Origin: Thermococcus sp.
GTDB lineage: Archaea > Methanobacteriota_B > Thermococci > Thermococcales > Thermococcaceae
DNA: 12,740 nt
Assembly: GCF_027066465.1 (NCBI RefSeq)
Contig: NZ_JAMONU010000074.1
Coordinates: 1 to 12,740, forward strand
Direction: 5' to 3'
Below, piece by piece: positions 1-5,940 of this stretch. Position 1 is the stretch's first letter; every line of letters starts with the position of its first letter. The position numbers and the translations under genes are program-made. The notes below the pieces were generated by a model. That model saw nothing but the letters and a program-made list of their open reading frames with translations. It was not told where the DNA came from and did not search any database.

Positions 1-96
1 GCCCAGTTCAAGAGAATGGATGCACTAACCCTCTTCAGCGTTAGAAGGGTCGCCAGGGAAGTCGCGCCGGTCGTGAAGAGGGAGCGGAAGGGTTAA
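1..96 (+). CDS. C-terminal end of an unidentified protein (5' truncated)
   Basis: Frame 1 is open from the first base to a TAA at 94-96 and gives 31 residues ending in a basic tail (VVKRERKG). The composition (repeated Arg/Lys with Val/Ala) looks like a C-terminal amphipathic helix, and codon use matches the downstream genes. No family can be recognised from so short a piece. A T-rich tract (105-110) directly after the stop could end its transcript. The promoter-like site before the next gene suggests this gene is not simply the first member of the permease operon. The call of a real gene end rests on the open frame, the archaeal codon pattern and the stop placed just before a promoter. Confidence 0.55.
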   Translation, partial: AQFKRMDALTLFSVRRVAREVAPVVKRERKG

Positions 97-104
97 AACC
101 GCAA

Positions 105-115
105 CTTTTTTATTA
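105..115 (+). promoter_or_regulatory. Candidate TATA box for the permease operon (leaderless start)
   Basis: A T-rich element, CTTTTTTATTA, is centred near 110, about 26 bases before the ATG at 137. That is the distance at which archaeal TBP/TFB promoters start transcription, so the message should begin at or within a few bases of the start codon. No GGAGG-like ribosome binding site lies between the box and the gene, which fits a leaderless mRNA. The T6 run could also act as a U-rich terminator for the gene ending at 96. This is inferred from spacing and composition only. Confidence 0.5.
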
Positions 116-136
116 ACTACATTTGTAATTTTGGTG

Positions 137-1135
137 ATGAGCTCAAAAATAATCAAGGTTATCCTTCAAGAGTTGGCAATATTCACAACTGTTATTGTGA
201 TACTCTCCATCCTCACAGCCTCAGCGGAGGTATCCTGTGGCAACGCATCCGTAAGCAATGAACTGAATCCCCTCAAATTCCCAGAGTTGCTAAAGAGTCA
301 GCTGAAGTACTCGCTCGACATCTTCAAGAACGAGGGGAACAGGGTAATCACGATACAGCACGGCAACACTACAAGCACTATAATAATTCCATCTCCCCAC
401 GAAACATTCGTATCGGTCGTGGGAACAACGCCCGGTAGGGCCATACTCCTGACCCTGACAATCTTATCGATTTCGCTCCTGCTTATCTTTATCATCGGTG
501 TCGTATGGGGCCTTAGGGCAGGTTACAGGGGAGGACGCTCCGATAGACTCCTTCAGTTCCTCGGACCCGCGTTCTCCGCAATCCCCGGCTGGTTCTGGGC
601 AGTTGCACTCCTCTGGGTCTTCTGGTGGAAACTCAGCGTTTTCCCCCTGAGCTACCTCGACTACATCCACAGGGCAAGTGTCGAGGGCAACGTAACGGTT
701 CTCACCCATCTAAAGGGTCTCGCCCTGCCGATTATCACCTTAACCCTGGTAAACGTCCCGGTTTACGCTATGAACGTCAGGAACCTCGTGGTGAGGGCAA
801 AGAACGAGGACTACATTCTGACAGACGTGATGAAGGGCCTTCCCGACGACAGGATAGAACGCAAGCTTCTCAGAGTTGTTCTTCCAAGCTTTCTAACCTT
901 CACAAGCTACAGCTTCCTGAACCTGCTCATGAACGACATGGCCGTTGAGGTGCTCTTCAACGTCCCGGGAATCGGAAGGACGTTTCTGATTGGCGTTGGC
1001 ATGCTGATTCATAGTGGATTTGGGGACATGTTCTTCTTCGCGAGTCTCGTCATGTCAGCCATGTACTTCATGAACGCCTCGATATTCGAGAGCCTGTACC
1101 TAAAGCTCGACCCGAGGGTGAGGCGGGATGCGTAA
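137..1135 (+). CDS. ABC transporter permease, DppB/OppB family
   Basis: An integral membrane subunit of a binding-protein-dependent ABC importer of the dipeptide/oligopeptide (or related oligosaccharide) class; 332 aa from ATG 137. Six hydrophobic segments are visible at about residues 11-29, 101-126, 141-165, 193-215, 250-270 and 295-315. The cytoplasmic EAA loop, which docks the ATPase, is at about 224-250 (EDYILTDVMKG...VVLP). It is followed by the OppB hallmark EVLFNVPGIGRTF at 271-283. The loop between TM1 and TM2 (about 30-100) is extracytoplasmic, with one Cys (34) and N-x-S/T sequons at 37 and 77. TTG 131 and GTG 134 are in-frame alternative starts; ATG 137 was chosen because it sits about 26 bases after the TATA-like box. 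The stop overlaps the next permease by 8 bases, so the two are co-translated. The substrate cannot be told from sequence, and no ATPase or binding protein lies beside it. Confidence 0.9.
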   Translation: MSSKIIKVILQELAIFTTVIVILSILTASAEVSCGNASVSNELNPLKFPELLKSQLKYSLDIFKNEGNRVITIQHGNTTSTIIIPSPHETFVSVVGTTPGRAILLTLTILSISLLLIFIIGVVWGLRAGYRGGRSDRLLQFLGPAFSAIPGWFWAVALLWVFWWKLSVFPLSYLDYIHRASVEGNVTVLTHLKGLALPIITLTLVNVPVYAMNVRNLVVRAKNEDYILTDVMKGLPDDRIERKLLRVVLPSFLTFTSYSFLNLLMNDMAVEVLFNVPGIGRTFLIGVGMLIHSGFGDMFFFASLVMSAMYFMNASIFESLYLKLDPRVRRDA

Positions 1136-2432
1136 GCTCTCAATCGCCATAATCGTTTTCTTCGTGGGTTTCGCTCTGGTGGGGCCCCACATGGTCGTGA
1201 GGGAGGGCATCCAGAACTGGAACAACATCACGTATTGGAAATACAACCCAACAGGCGTCCCGCCGGAGTGGTACGGGGAACTAACGGGGCTCCCCAGAAC
1301 GGAATGGCTCCACGGGACTTACATCAATGGGAGTTTTGTGTATCGCTACGAGTTCCATTACAAGGAAGTACCCCAGGGCATCCTCGTTATCCCAAACCTC
1401 ACGCGGGACCTCAGGGTAACCATCATTGACCCCAGAGGAAAGGAGTACCCGCTCTGGAACGGGATAATCCCAAATTCACTCAACCTCGGCACCCTCAGCT
1501 CATCCATAATGAATATCGCGGAGGAAAAGTGCAATCCGAAGCCCACCTGGTCCCAACTCCTCTTCCACAACCCGCTCAGGGCCATTTTTGCGGAACCCGG
1601 AACCGACTGCGTGTTTCACTTCAAGCCCATGAAGGGCACCTACACGATATTTATAACAGGAACCTTTGGAAAGCTCGAACCCGGCGATGAGCCGAGGGTC
1701 AGAATTCTCGGGATGAGCTACGGTAGAATGGGAACGGACTTCTACGGAAGGGACATCTGGACTGGCTATGCCTACGGTGCACGGGAGACAATAACGATTT
1801 CCATAATCGGGGCGAGTATCTTGGCGGTTCTGGCCCTTGCTGTAGGTTCACTAAGCGTCCTCTCCACCCGTTTTGGGTCTGTTATCAACGCCTTCTCGAA
1901 GGTTCTGACGTCAGTTCCGTCCCTCTCCCTTGCGGTTCTCCTTGTGGCGATTCTTGGCCGGGTTGAATCCGGTCCAAACCCAACGACCATCATCATACAG
2001 GTCAACCCGTACCTGATGGCCCTGATAGTGGCGCTGATATTCATAGGAACGTCCTCAAGGGAAATCCGCTCGATAGTCGAGGAAGAGCTGAGGAAAGACT
2101 ACATAGAGTCGAGCAGGGCAATGGGGGCAAGCGCCCTCCAAATACTGAGGCTTCACGTTCTTCCAGTTCTGCTTCCCTATGTGATTTACCTGTTCGCAAT
2201 TTCCGTGCCAGGGATAATAGCCTTCATCACCCTCCTCGGGTTCTTTAACGTCATTCCCGGGTTCAACTGGGGCACCATTATGAGCACGCCCCTGATGGGA
2301 GGAATAACGAAGTACGTTCCCTACTGGTGGGAGATAGTCCCTCTCGGCCTGTCCCTCGGACTAATAGCCTACGCCTTCATAGACCTTGGCAGGTTCGTCG
2401 AGGCAAGGTTCCTCGAAAGGCCTAAAACCTGA
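1128..2432 (+). CDS. ABC transporter permease, DppC/OppC family, with large external domain
   Basis: The partner permease of the preceding gene, 434 aa. Typical DppC proteins are about 280-300 aa. The extra length is a roughly 180-residue extracytoplasmic domain (about 22-200) between TM1 (5-21) and the rest. This domain has two cysteines (135 and 161) that could form a disulfide, and N-x-S/T sequons at 33, 67 and 90. After it comes the DppC signature MGTDFYGRDIWTGYAYGARE (201-220), then membrane segments at about 220-244, 255-277, 292-309, 343-371 and 402-422. The EAA loop is DYIESSRAMGAS...HVLPVLLP (324-350). The ATG at 1128 lies inside the end of the upstream gene (8-base overlap) and is preceded by a purine-rich GAGGCGGG ribosome binding site, which supports this start and translational coupling. 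It should form the heterodimeric channel with the DppB-like protein; the substrate is unknown. Confidence 0.9.
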   Translation: MRKLSIAIIVFFVGFALVGPHMVVREGIQNWNNITYWKYNPTGVPPEWYGELTGLPRTEWLHGTYINGSFVYRYEFHYKEVPQGILVIPNLTRDLRVTIIDPRGKEYPLWNGIIPNSLNLGTLSSSIMNIAEEKCNPKPTWSQLLFHNPLRAIFAEPGTDCVFHFKPMKGTYTIFITGTFGKLEPGDEPRVRILGMSYGRMGTDFYGRDIWTGYAYGARETITISIIGASILAVLALAVGSLSVLSTRFGSVINAFSKVLTSVPSLSLAVLLVAILGRVESGPNPTTIIIQVNPYLMALIVALIFIGTSSREIRSIVEEELRKDYIESSRAMGASALQILRLHVLPVLLPYVIYLFAISVPGIIAFITLLGFFNVIPGFNWGTIMSTPLMGGITKYVPYWWEIVPLGLSLGLIAYAFIDLGRFVEARFLERPKT

Positions 2433-2448
2433 ACTGGACAAGATATAC

Positions 2449-2455
2449 AGGGTGG
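2449..2455 (+). promoter_or_regulatory. Ribosome binding site that decides the GTG 2461 start
   Basis: AGGGTGG lies five bases upstream of GTG 2461 and pairs with part of the archaeal anti-Shine-Dalgarno sequence. Neither the upstream GTG 2452 nor TTG 2386 has an equally good site, so translation most likely starts at 2461. Confidence 0.5.
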
Positions 2456-2460
2456 AAACC

Positions 2461-3126
2461 GTGGAAGCTCAAAGCATAGTATCCTTATTTCTCCTGCTGG
2501 CGTTCCTGGGGGTAAACCTGTGGCTCTCTTTCACGAGGTTAATGACGAGGGTAACCGGAAAGCTGTTCCGAAGGGCCCTTCGAGTTGACCTTCCCGAAAA
2601 CGAAAAGAAAACACTCGAACGGCTCTTCACGCCGATTTGGATTGCGGTTGGACTCTACGGCGCCTGGAAAGTTCGGTGGGACTATCTGGCAATGCTCTTC
2701 GCGTTTCTGGCGTTCAGAAGCGGAGCCGGAGTTGCGAAGCTTCTCGTTTACAGCCACCACGACGGAAAGCTCCTTGAGGACACTGAGGGCAGGGTGCTGA
2801 GAAGCATCGCCAAGGTTACGAGACTCGGCCTGCTCCTCGAGGGGACGTTCATACTCGCCTTTGCACTCGCATACAAGGCACTTTCAGTGGTGTCAACTTC
2901 GAAGGGCCCCGCCGGAGCGTTCATACTCAAGCTGTGGTTCCTCGGCCTTGTCTTCGGGTTCGCGTTCTCCTGGTTAATTGCAAGGAACAACAGGGGAATC
3001 CTCCTCAGGGACCAGGTTGCACTCGTGCTGTTCTTCGCTGGCAAGAAGACCGCCGAGAAGACCGGAGAAACTGTGGAGCTCGTAAAGTCCAAGAAGGACT
3101 CGCTGGCATCGCGCTTCAAAAAATGA
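2461..3126 (+). CDS. Uncharacterised multi-pass membrane protein
   Basis: A 221-aa protein starting at GTG 2461. AGGGTGG at 2449-2455, five bases before that GTG, is a suitable ribosome binding site. Longer starts at GTG 2452 or TTG 2386 are possible, but the latter would overlap the permease by 47 bases and add a hydrophilic stretch that simply continues permease-coding DNA. Hydrophobic segments lie at about residues 4-24, 55-70, 75-98, 122-147 and 160-180, giving about five membrane spans, with a Lys-rich hydrophilic tail of about 30 residues. No catalytic motif is visible and I do not recognise the family. It begins 28 bases after the DppC-like gene on the same strand, so it is probably co-transcribed and may be an accessory to the transporter. 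That link rests on position only. A T-rich tract at 3143-3150 follows the gene. Confidence 0.75.
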   Translation: MEAQSIVSLFLLLAFLGVNLWLSFTRLMTRVTGKLFRRALRVDLPENEKKTLERLFTPIWIAVGLYGAWKVRWDYLAMLFAFLAFRSGAGVAKLLVYSHHDGKLLEDTEGRVLRSIAKVTRLGLLLEGTFILAFALAYKALSVVSTSKGPAGAFILKLWFLGLVFGFAFSWLIARNNRGILLRDQVALVLFFAGKKTAEKTGETVELVKSKKDSLASRFKK

Positions 3127-3132
3127 TTTAAA
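3127..3132 (+). promoter_or_regulatory. TATA box for the PP-loop ATPase gene (leaderless start)
   Basis: TTTAAA is preceded by the A-rich stretch AAAAAATGA, which resembles the BRE that binds TFB. It is centred about 25 bases before the ATG at 3154, so the transcript should start at or next to the start codon. The bases just before the ATG (TTTCTTTTGCC) contain no ribosome binding site, as expected for a leaderless archaeal mRNA. The pyrimidine tract TTTCTTTT at 3143-3150 could also serve as a U-rich terminator for the upstream membrane-protein operon. Confidence 0.6.
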
Positions 3133-3153
3133 GGGCCCTTCGTTTCTTTTGCC

Positions 3154-3987
3154 ATGCTCAGGTGCTCCCTCTGCGTCAACGACGAGAGAACTTCAAGGAT
3201 TGACATCATCGACGGAAGGCCCCTCTGCCGTGAGTGTCAGGTCTACCTGAAGCACCCCGTTGACCGCGAAAAAATCAGGAGAGAACTTGAGGAGATTATG
3301 GGCAAGGTCGAGAGGGCCGTCGTTGCCTACTCCGGCGGAAAGGACAGCGTCGTGGCACTCTACCTCGCGAAAGAGGTGTACAAAGTTCCGGAGCTTGAGG
3401 CGGTGATGATAGACCACGGCCTTATGGCGGAGGAAGCGATAGAGAATGCGAAGAGGATAGCGGAGTATCTCGACGTTCCCTTCAGAATTCTGCGCTACGA
3501 CTACTCCGATATCTTCAGAAACGCCCTTCTAAAGGCACAGAGCCCGTGCAGGGCCTGCTCAAGGAGGACGATGGAGAAGCTCAGGAAATACGCCCTCAGG
3601 CACGGATACATATATATAATAACTGGACACGAACTGCCCTTTGGCCACCACCCCTACAGGTTGATGAGCGGCGGAGTCATTCAGGTGAGGCTCCTCTCGA
3701 TGATGACCGAGAAGGAGCGCTTTGAAATACTGAGAAAGCTTCCCTTTGAGTTCCCGGAGCTTCCGGGCTATACTACGAACTGCCTCATTCTCGGGCCGGC
3801 CCTACAGCTTTACTGGAAAAAACACAACCACAGCTTCGAGCACAGACGGATAGCGGCCCTTGTAAGGTACGGACTTATGAGCAGAGAACGGGCCGAGGAA
3901 CAGCTCAAGAAACCAGAGGTTCCGGAAGAGCAGTGGAGGCTCGTGCTAAAGAAACTAGGGCTTGAAAAGGAAAAGTTGAACCTTTAG
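3154..3987 (+). CDS. PP-loop superfamily ATPase with N-terminal zinc ribbon (thiolase/amidotransferase type)
   Basis: A 277-aa ATP-pyrophosphatase of the adenine nucleotide alpha hydrolase fold. Enzymes of this fold activate a substrate as an acyl- or RNA-adenylate for attack by sulfur or nitrogen. Residues 4-28 hold two CxxC pairs (C4/C7, C25/C28) typical of a zinc ribbon. The ATP-binding PP-loop SGGKDS is at 60-65. A third pair, C132-x-x-C135 in the context PCRACSRR, plus C210 (TTNC) matches in number and order the three cysteines that hold a [4Fe-4S] cluster in TtuA/CTU1-type tRNA 2-thiolases. GHELPFGHH (158-166) replaces the GHNxDD motif usual in that family, and the C-terminal zinc finger of TtuA is absent. 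The overall layout and a C-terminal RYGLMSRERA segment (238-247) also recall WbpG-type N-acetyl sugar amidotransferases. The superfamily is certain; the substrate is not. It has its own promoter and is convergent with alaX. Confidence 0.85.
   Translation: MLRCSLCVNDERTSRIDIIDGRPLCRECQVYLKHPVDREKIRRELEEIMGKVERAVVAYSGGKDSVVALYLAKEVYKVPELEAVMIDHGLMAEEAIENAKRIAEYLDVPFRILRYDYSDIFRNALLKAQSPCRACSRRTMEKLRKYALRHGYIYIITGHELPFGHHPYRLMSGGVIQVRLLSMMTEKERFEILRKLPFEFPELPGYTTNCLILGPALQLYWKKHNHSFEHRRIAALVRYGLMSRERAEEQLKKPEVPEEQWRLVLKKLGLEKEKLNL
3606..3622. promoter_or_regulatory. Internal TATA-like AT tract, possibly cryptic
   Basis: ATACATATATATAATAA is a perfect-looking archaeal TATA element within the PP-loop gene, where it encodes YIYII. 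It has no clear purine-rich BRE on either side. It is recorded because it stands out sharply from the GC-rich coding sequence, but it is most simply explained by the Tyr/Ile codons. Confidence 0.15.
3964..3975 (-). terminator. Candidate U-rich terminator for alaX
   Basis: On the minus strand the sequence CTTTTCCTTTTC lies about 25-35 bases beyond the alaX stop codon. Thermococcales RNA polymerase terminates at short runs of U without needing a hairpin. Because the convergent gap is only 11 bases, this terminator would fall inside the 3' end of the PP-loop gene. The call rests on composition and position only. Confidence 0.35.
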
Positions 3988-3998
3988 CAGAGAATCCA

Positions 3999-5228
3999 CT
4001 AACCCCTGGACGAGAGGACGTTCCTGAGCTTCTCGAGGGCCACCTCAAGGACTTCCTCGGGGGAAACTTTAAAGCCACCTCCCTTGGCGAGGTTGTCGCT
4101 CCCGCCGCCCCCGCCGCCGACTTCCCTCAAAACCTCCCTCAGGAGTTCCTTCATCGAAACATCGAGTTTCTCGTTCTTGGCGAAGACAACGTAGTTTTTC
4201 CCGGCGAGGAGAACCACGGTGTTGGGGTTGTTCTCAACGAGATAGATTGCGAAGGCCTGTGCGTCCTTCATCGGCGAGCCCTCAACGAGAGTGATAACCC
4301 TGACCCCTTCGATTTCACGGGCATTTCCGAGGAGCGCCTCGGCCTTCCAGCGCCAGACTTCGTGCCTCAGCTTCGACTTCTCCTCCTCTAGTCTCTCAAG
4401 CCCTTCCCTCAGCTCCAAGACCCTCTTCCGGAGCGGTCTGTTCTTGTTGGGCATCTCGCCCAGCGCACCCCAGTAATCCCCGAGGATTTCGTTCAGAGCC
4501 TTCAGAGCCCTGTTGCCAGCGGCAAACTCTATGCGCCAGAGCCTTCTGCTCTTGCGGTAGAAGTTGAGAACCTTTACAATACCAATCTCGCGCGTGCTCT
4601 TCACGTGGGTTCCTCCGCAGGGGGTAACGTCGGCTGTTCCGACTTTCACTATCCTTATCGGGGGCCTCACCTTCTCGGAGATTGCCTTCCTAAGCCTTGC
4701 TGATAGCTCCTCGGGAAGCTCATCGTAGACCTCGACCTCAACCTCGGCGTCGCCCCAGACGATTTCGTTGGTCTTCCTCTCAATCTCATCTATCAGCTCC
4801 CAGCTCAGCTCGCCTGGGTAGTCAATCTCAATCTTGTTGTACTCGGGGAATATCTGGAAGCCCGTGGTGTCGGCATCGAGGAGGCCCTTTATGACGGCCG
4901 AGAGGATGTGCTGGCCGGTGTGAGCCCTCATGTTCTCGTAGCGCCACTCCCAGTCGAGGATTAATCTCACTTCATCGCCCTCACGAGGCGGTCTCCCCTC
5001 GAGTTTCCCCTCGTGCCATATTTCATCCTTTCCGTGAACCCTATCAACGATAACTCTGAAACCGTTTCCCTCAATCATTCCCCTGTCAGAGGGCTGACCG
5101 CCGCCTTCGGGGTAGAATATCGTTCTGTCGAGGAGAACCCTGACGTTACCATCGCGTTCCTCAGCCCGAAGAATCCTAGCCTTGGCTTCCCTCAGGTAGG
5201 GGTCCCTGTAAAAGAGCTTTTCAGTCAT
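3999..5228 (-). CDS. alaX: Alanyl-tRNA editing protein AlaX-L
   Basis: A free-standing trans-editing hydrolase (409 aa) that deacylates mischarged Ser- (and Gly-) tRNA(Ala), backing up alanyl-tRNA synthetase. The N-terminal beta-barrel carries the GGGQPSDRG motif (42-50). This glycine motif is found in AlaX-M/L and AlaRS and is linked to serine-specific editing. The zinc site is formed by HTGQH (H103, H107) and CGGTH (C204, H208). A charged helical, probably coiled-coil linker follows at about 262-300. The C-terminal DHHA1-like domain (about 300-409) has a six-glycine run (371-376) then SDNLAKGGG, matching the C-Ala domain of AlaRS; it makes this the long form. The start ATG at 5228 has GGTGGTG just upstream. 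The gene follows atpD by 39 bases on the same strand and converges with the PP-loop gene. Length and all motifs are intact. Confidence 0.95.
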   Translation of the reverse strand: MTEKLFYRDPYLREAKARILRAEERDGNVRVLLDRTIFYPEGGGQPSDRGMIEGNGFRVIVDRVHGKDEIWHEGKLEGRPPREGDEVRLILDWEWRYENMRAHTGQHILSAVIKGLLDADTTGFQIFPEYNKIEIDYPGELSWELIDEIERKTNEIVWGDAEVEVEVYDELPEELSARLRKAISEKVRPPIRIVKVGTADVTPCGGTHVKSTREIGIVKVLNFYRKSRRLWRIEFAAGNRALKALNEILGDYWGALGEMPNKNRPLRKRVLELREGLERLEEEKSKLRHEVWRWKAEALLGNAREIEGVRVITLVEGSPMKDAQAFAIYLVENNPNTVVLLAGKNYVVFAKNEKLDVSMKELLREVLREVGGGGGGSDNLAKGGGFKVSPEEVLEVALEKLRNVLSSRG

Positions 5229-5256
5229 GGCACCACCAGATGGAAATAGAAATGGT

Positions 5257-5265
5257 CAAATAAAA
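5257..5265 (-). promoter_or_regulatory. Candidate TATA box for alaX, doubling as T-rich end of the atp operon
   Basis: On the minus strand TTTTATTTG is centred about 33 bases before the alaX ATG. Transcription would begin about 5236-5240, giving a very short leader that just includes GGTGGTG (5231-5237). The same T-rich stretch, with ATTTCTATTTCC after it, sits immediately downstream of the atpD stop and could cause full or partial termination of the ATP synthase transcript. Both roles are inferred. Confidence 0.4.
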
Positions 5266-5267
5266 GG

Positions 5268-5912
5268 TTAACCGCCGGAGCGGGACTCTATGAGGGCCTT
5301 AACCCTCTTGAGCCTGAAGAAGTTCTCGCGCTCCATCTCGTCGAGCCTCTGCTTGATGAACTTAACGGTGGCCTCCATGCGCGGGATTATTATGTACTCA
5401 AGTGCGTTGACGCGCCTCTTCGTGGTCTCTATTTCCTTGGCGAGCCTTTTCAGGGTCTCTTCAACTTCGGCGAGGCGAACCGCCAGGTCAAGAACCTCCT
5501 CGAACTTCTCGGCCACGAGGTCAACCTTAGCGGAGCTCGAAACGAATGCGTAGCCGCGCTCGCCCGCGCTTCTCTTAAAGCTCTCGGCCTCTATGAGAGG
5601 CACGGGAACGCCCATGACGTTCCTCTTCCTTATCTTTACCTCTTTGTTCGGCTTCACTGAAAGGCTTATCTCCTTGAGGCGGAGCGTTCCAACGTCAATC
5701 TCCGCCAGCTGAAGCGACTCAAAGGCCTCCTCCATCTTGAGGTTGAGCTCCCGCCTCAGCTCAAGCGCCTCGTCGTAGATTGTAAAGAACTCCATGATTA
5801 GGGCATCCTGCTTGTCCTTGAGGAGCTTGTGGCCCTTCTTGGCCAGCTGGATGCGCCTCTTCAGGTTGAGGAGCTCCATTCGCGTCGGCTTCACGTTGAG
5901 CAGTTCTGCCAT
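5268..5912 (-). CDS. atpD: A-type ATP synthase subunit D (central stalk)
   Basis: The long coiled-coil shaft of the rotor, which turns inside the A3B3 head and couples ion flow to ATP synthesis; 214 aa, in the normal size range. The N-terminal helix (about 1-70, VKPTRMELLNLKRRIQLAKK at 7-26) and C-terminal helix (about 130-205) pair in an antiparallel coiled coil. The family signature TKRRVNALEYIIIPRME is at 164-180. A GTG at 5921 would add three residues, but AGGTGGT (5917-5923) is an excellent ribosome binding site for the ATG at 5912 and overlaps that GTG, so 5912 is preferred. It is the last gene of the atp cluster, 28 bases after atpB. Nothing in it looks damaged. Confidence 0.96.
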   Translation of the reverse strand: MAELLNVKPTRMELLNLKRRIQLAKKGHKLLKDKQDALIMEFFTIYDEALELRRELNLKMEEAFESLQLAEIDVGTLRLKEISLSVKPNKEVKIRKRNVMGVPVPLIEAESFKRSAGERGYAFVSSSAKVDLVAEKFEEVLDLAVRLAEVEETLKRLAKEIETTKRRVNALEYIIIPRMEATVKFIKQRLDEMERENFFRLKRVKALIESRSGG

Positions 5913-5916
5913 CTCG

Positions 5917-5923
5917 ACCACCT
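5917..5923 (-). promoter_or_regulatory. Ribosome binding site fixing the atpD start
   Basis: AGGTGGT is placed four bases before the ATG at 5912 and overlaps the alternative GTG at 5919-5921. A ribosome bound here would start at the ATG, giving MAELLN as the N-terminus. Confidence 0.6.
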
Positions 5924-5940
5924 AAAAAGCTGGTGGGGGC

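Noticed and set aside
134..140. GTGATGA at the permease start, a C-box match.
   Set aside because: No CTGA D box occurs within the next 60 or so bases; the match is part of the tandem start codons.
2748..3209. A 153-codon minus-strand frame opposite the membrane protein and the start of the PP-loop gene.
   Set aside because: It is Ser-rich shadow composition and crosses the promoter of the plus-strand PP-loop gene without any signal of its own.
3699..3735. ATGATGA followed by CTGA, resembling the C and D boxes of an archaeal C/D guide RNA.
   Set aside because: There is no internal D'/C' pair with proper spacing, no flanking terminal stem, and it lies in frame in a conserved coding region.
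4095..4125. Short run of C/G triplets within alaX, considered as a repeat or slippage site.
   Set aside because: It encodes the glycine-rich loop typical of DHHA1 domains and the reading frame is intact on both sides.
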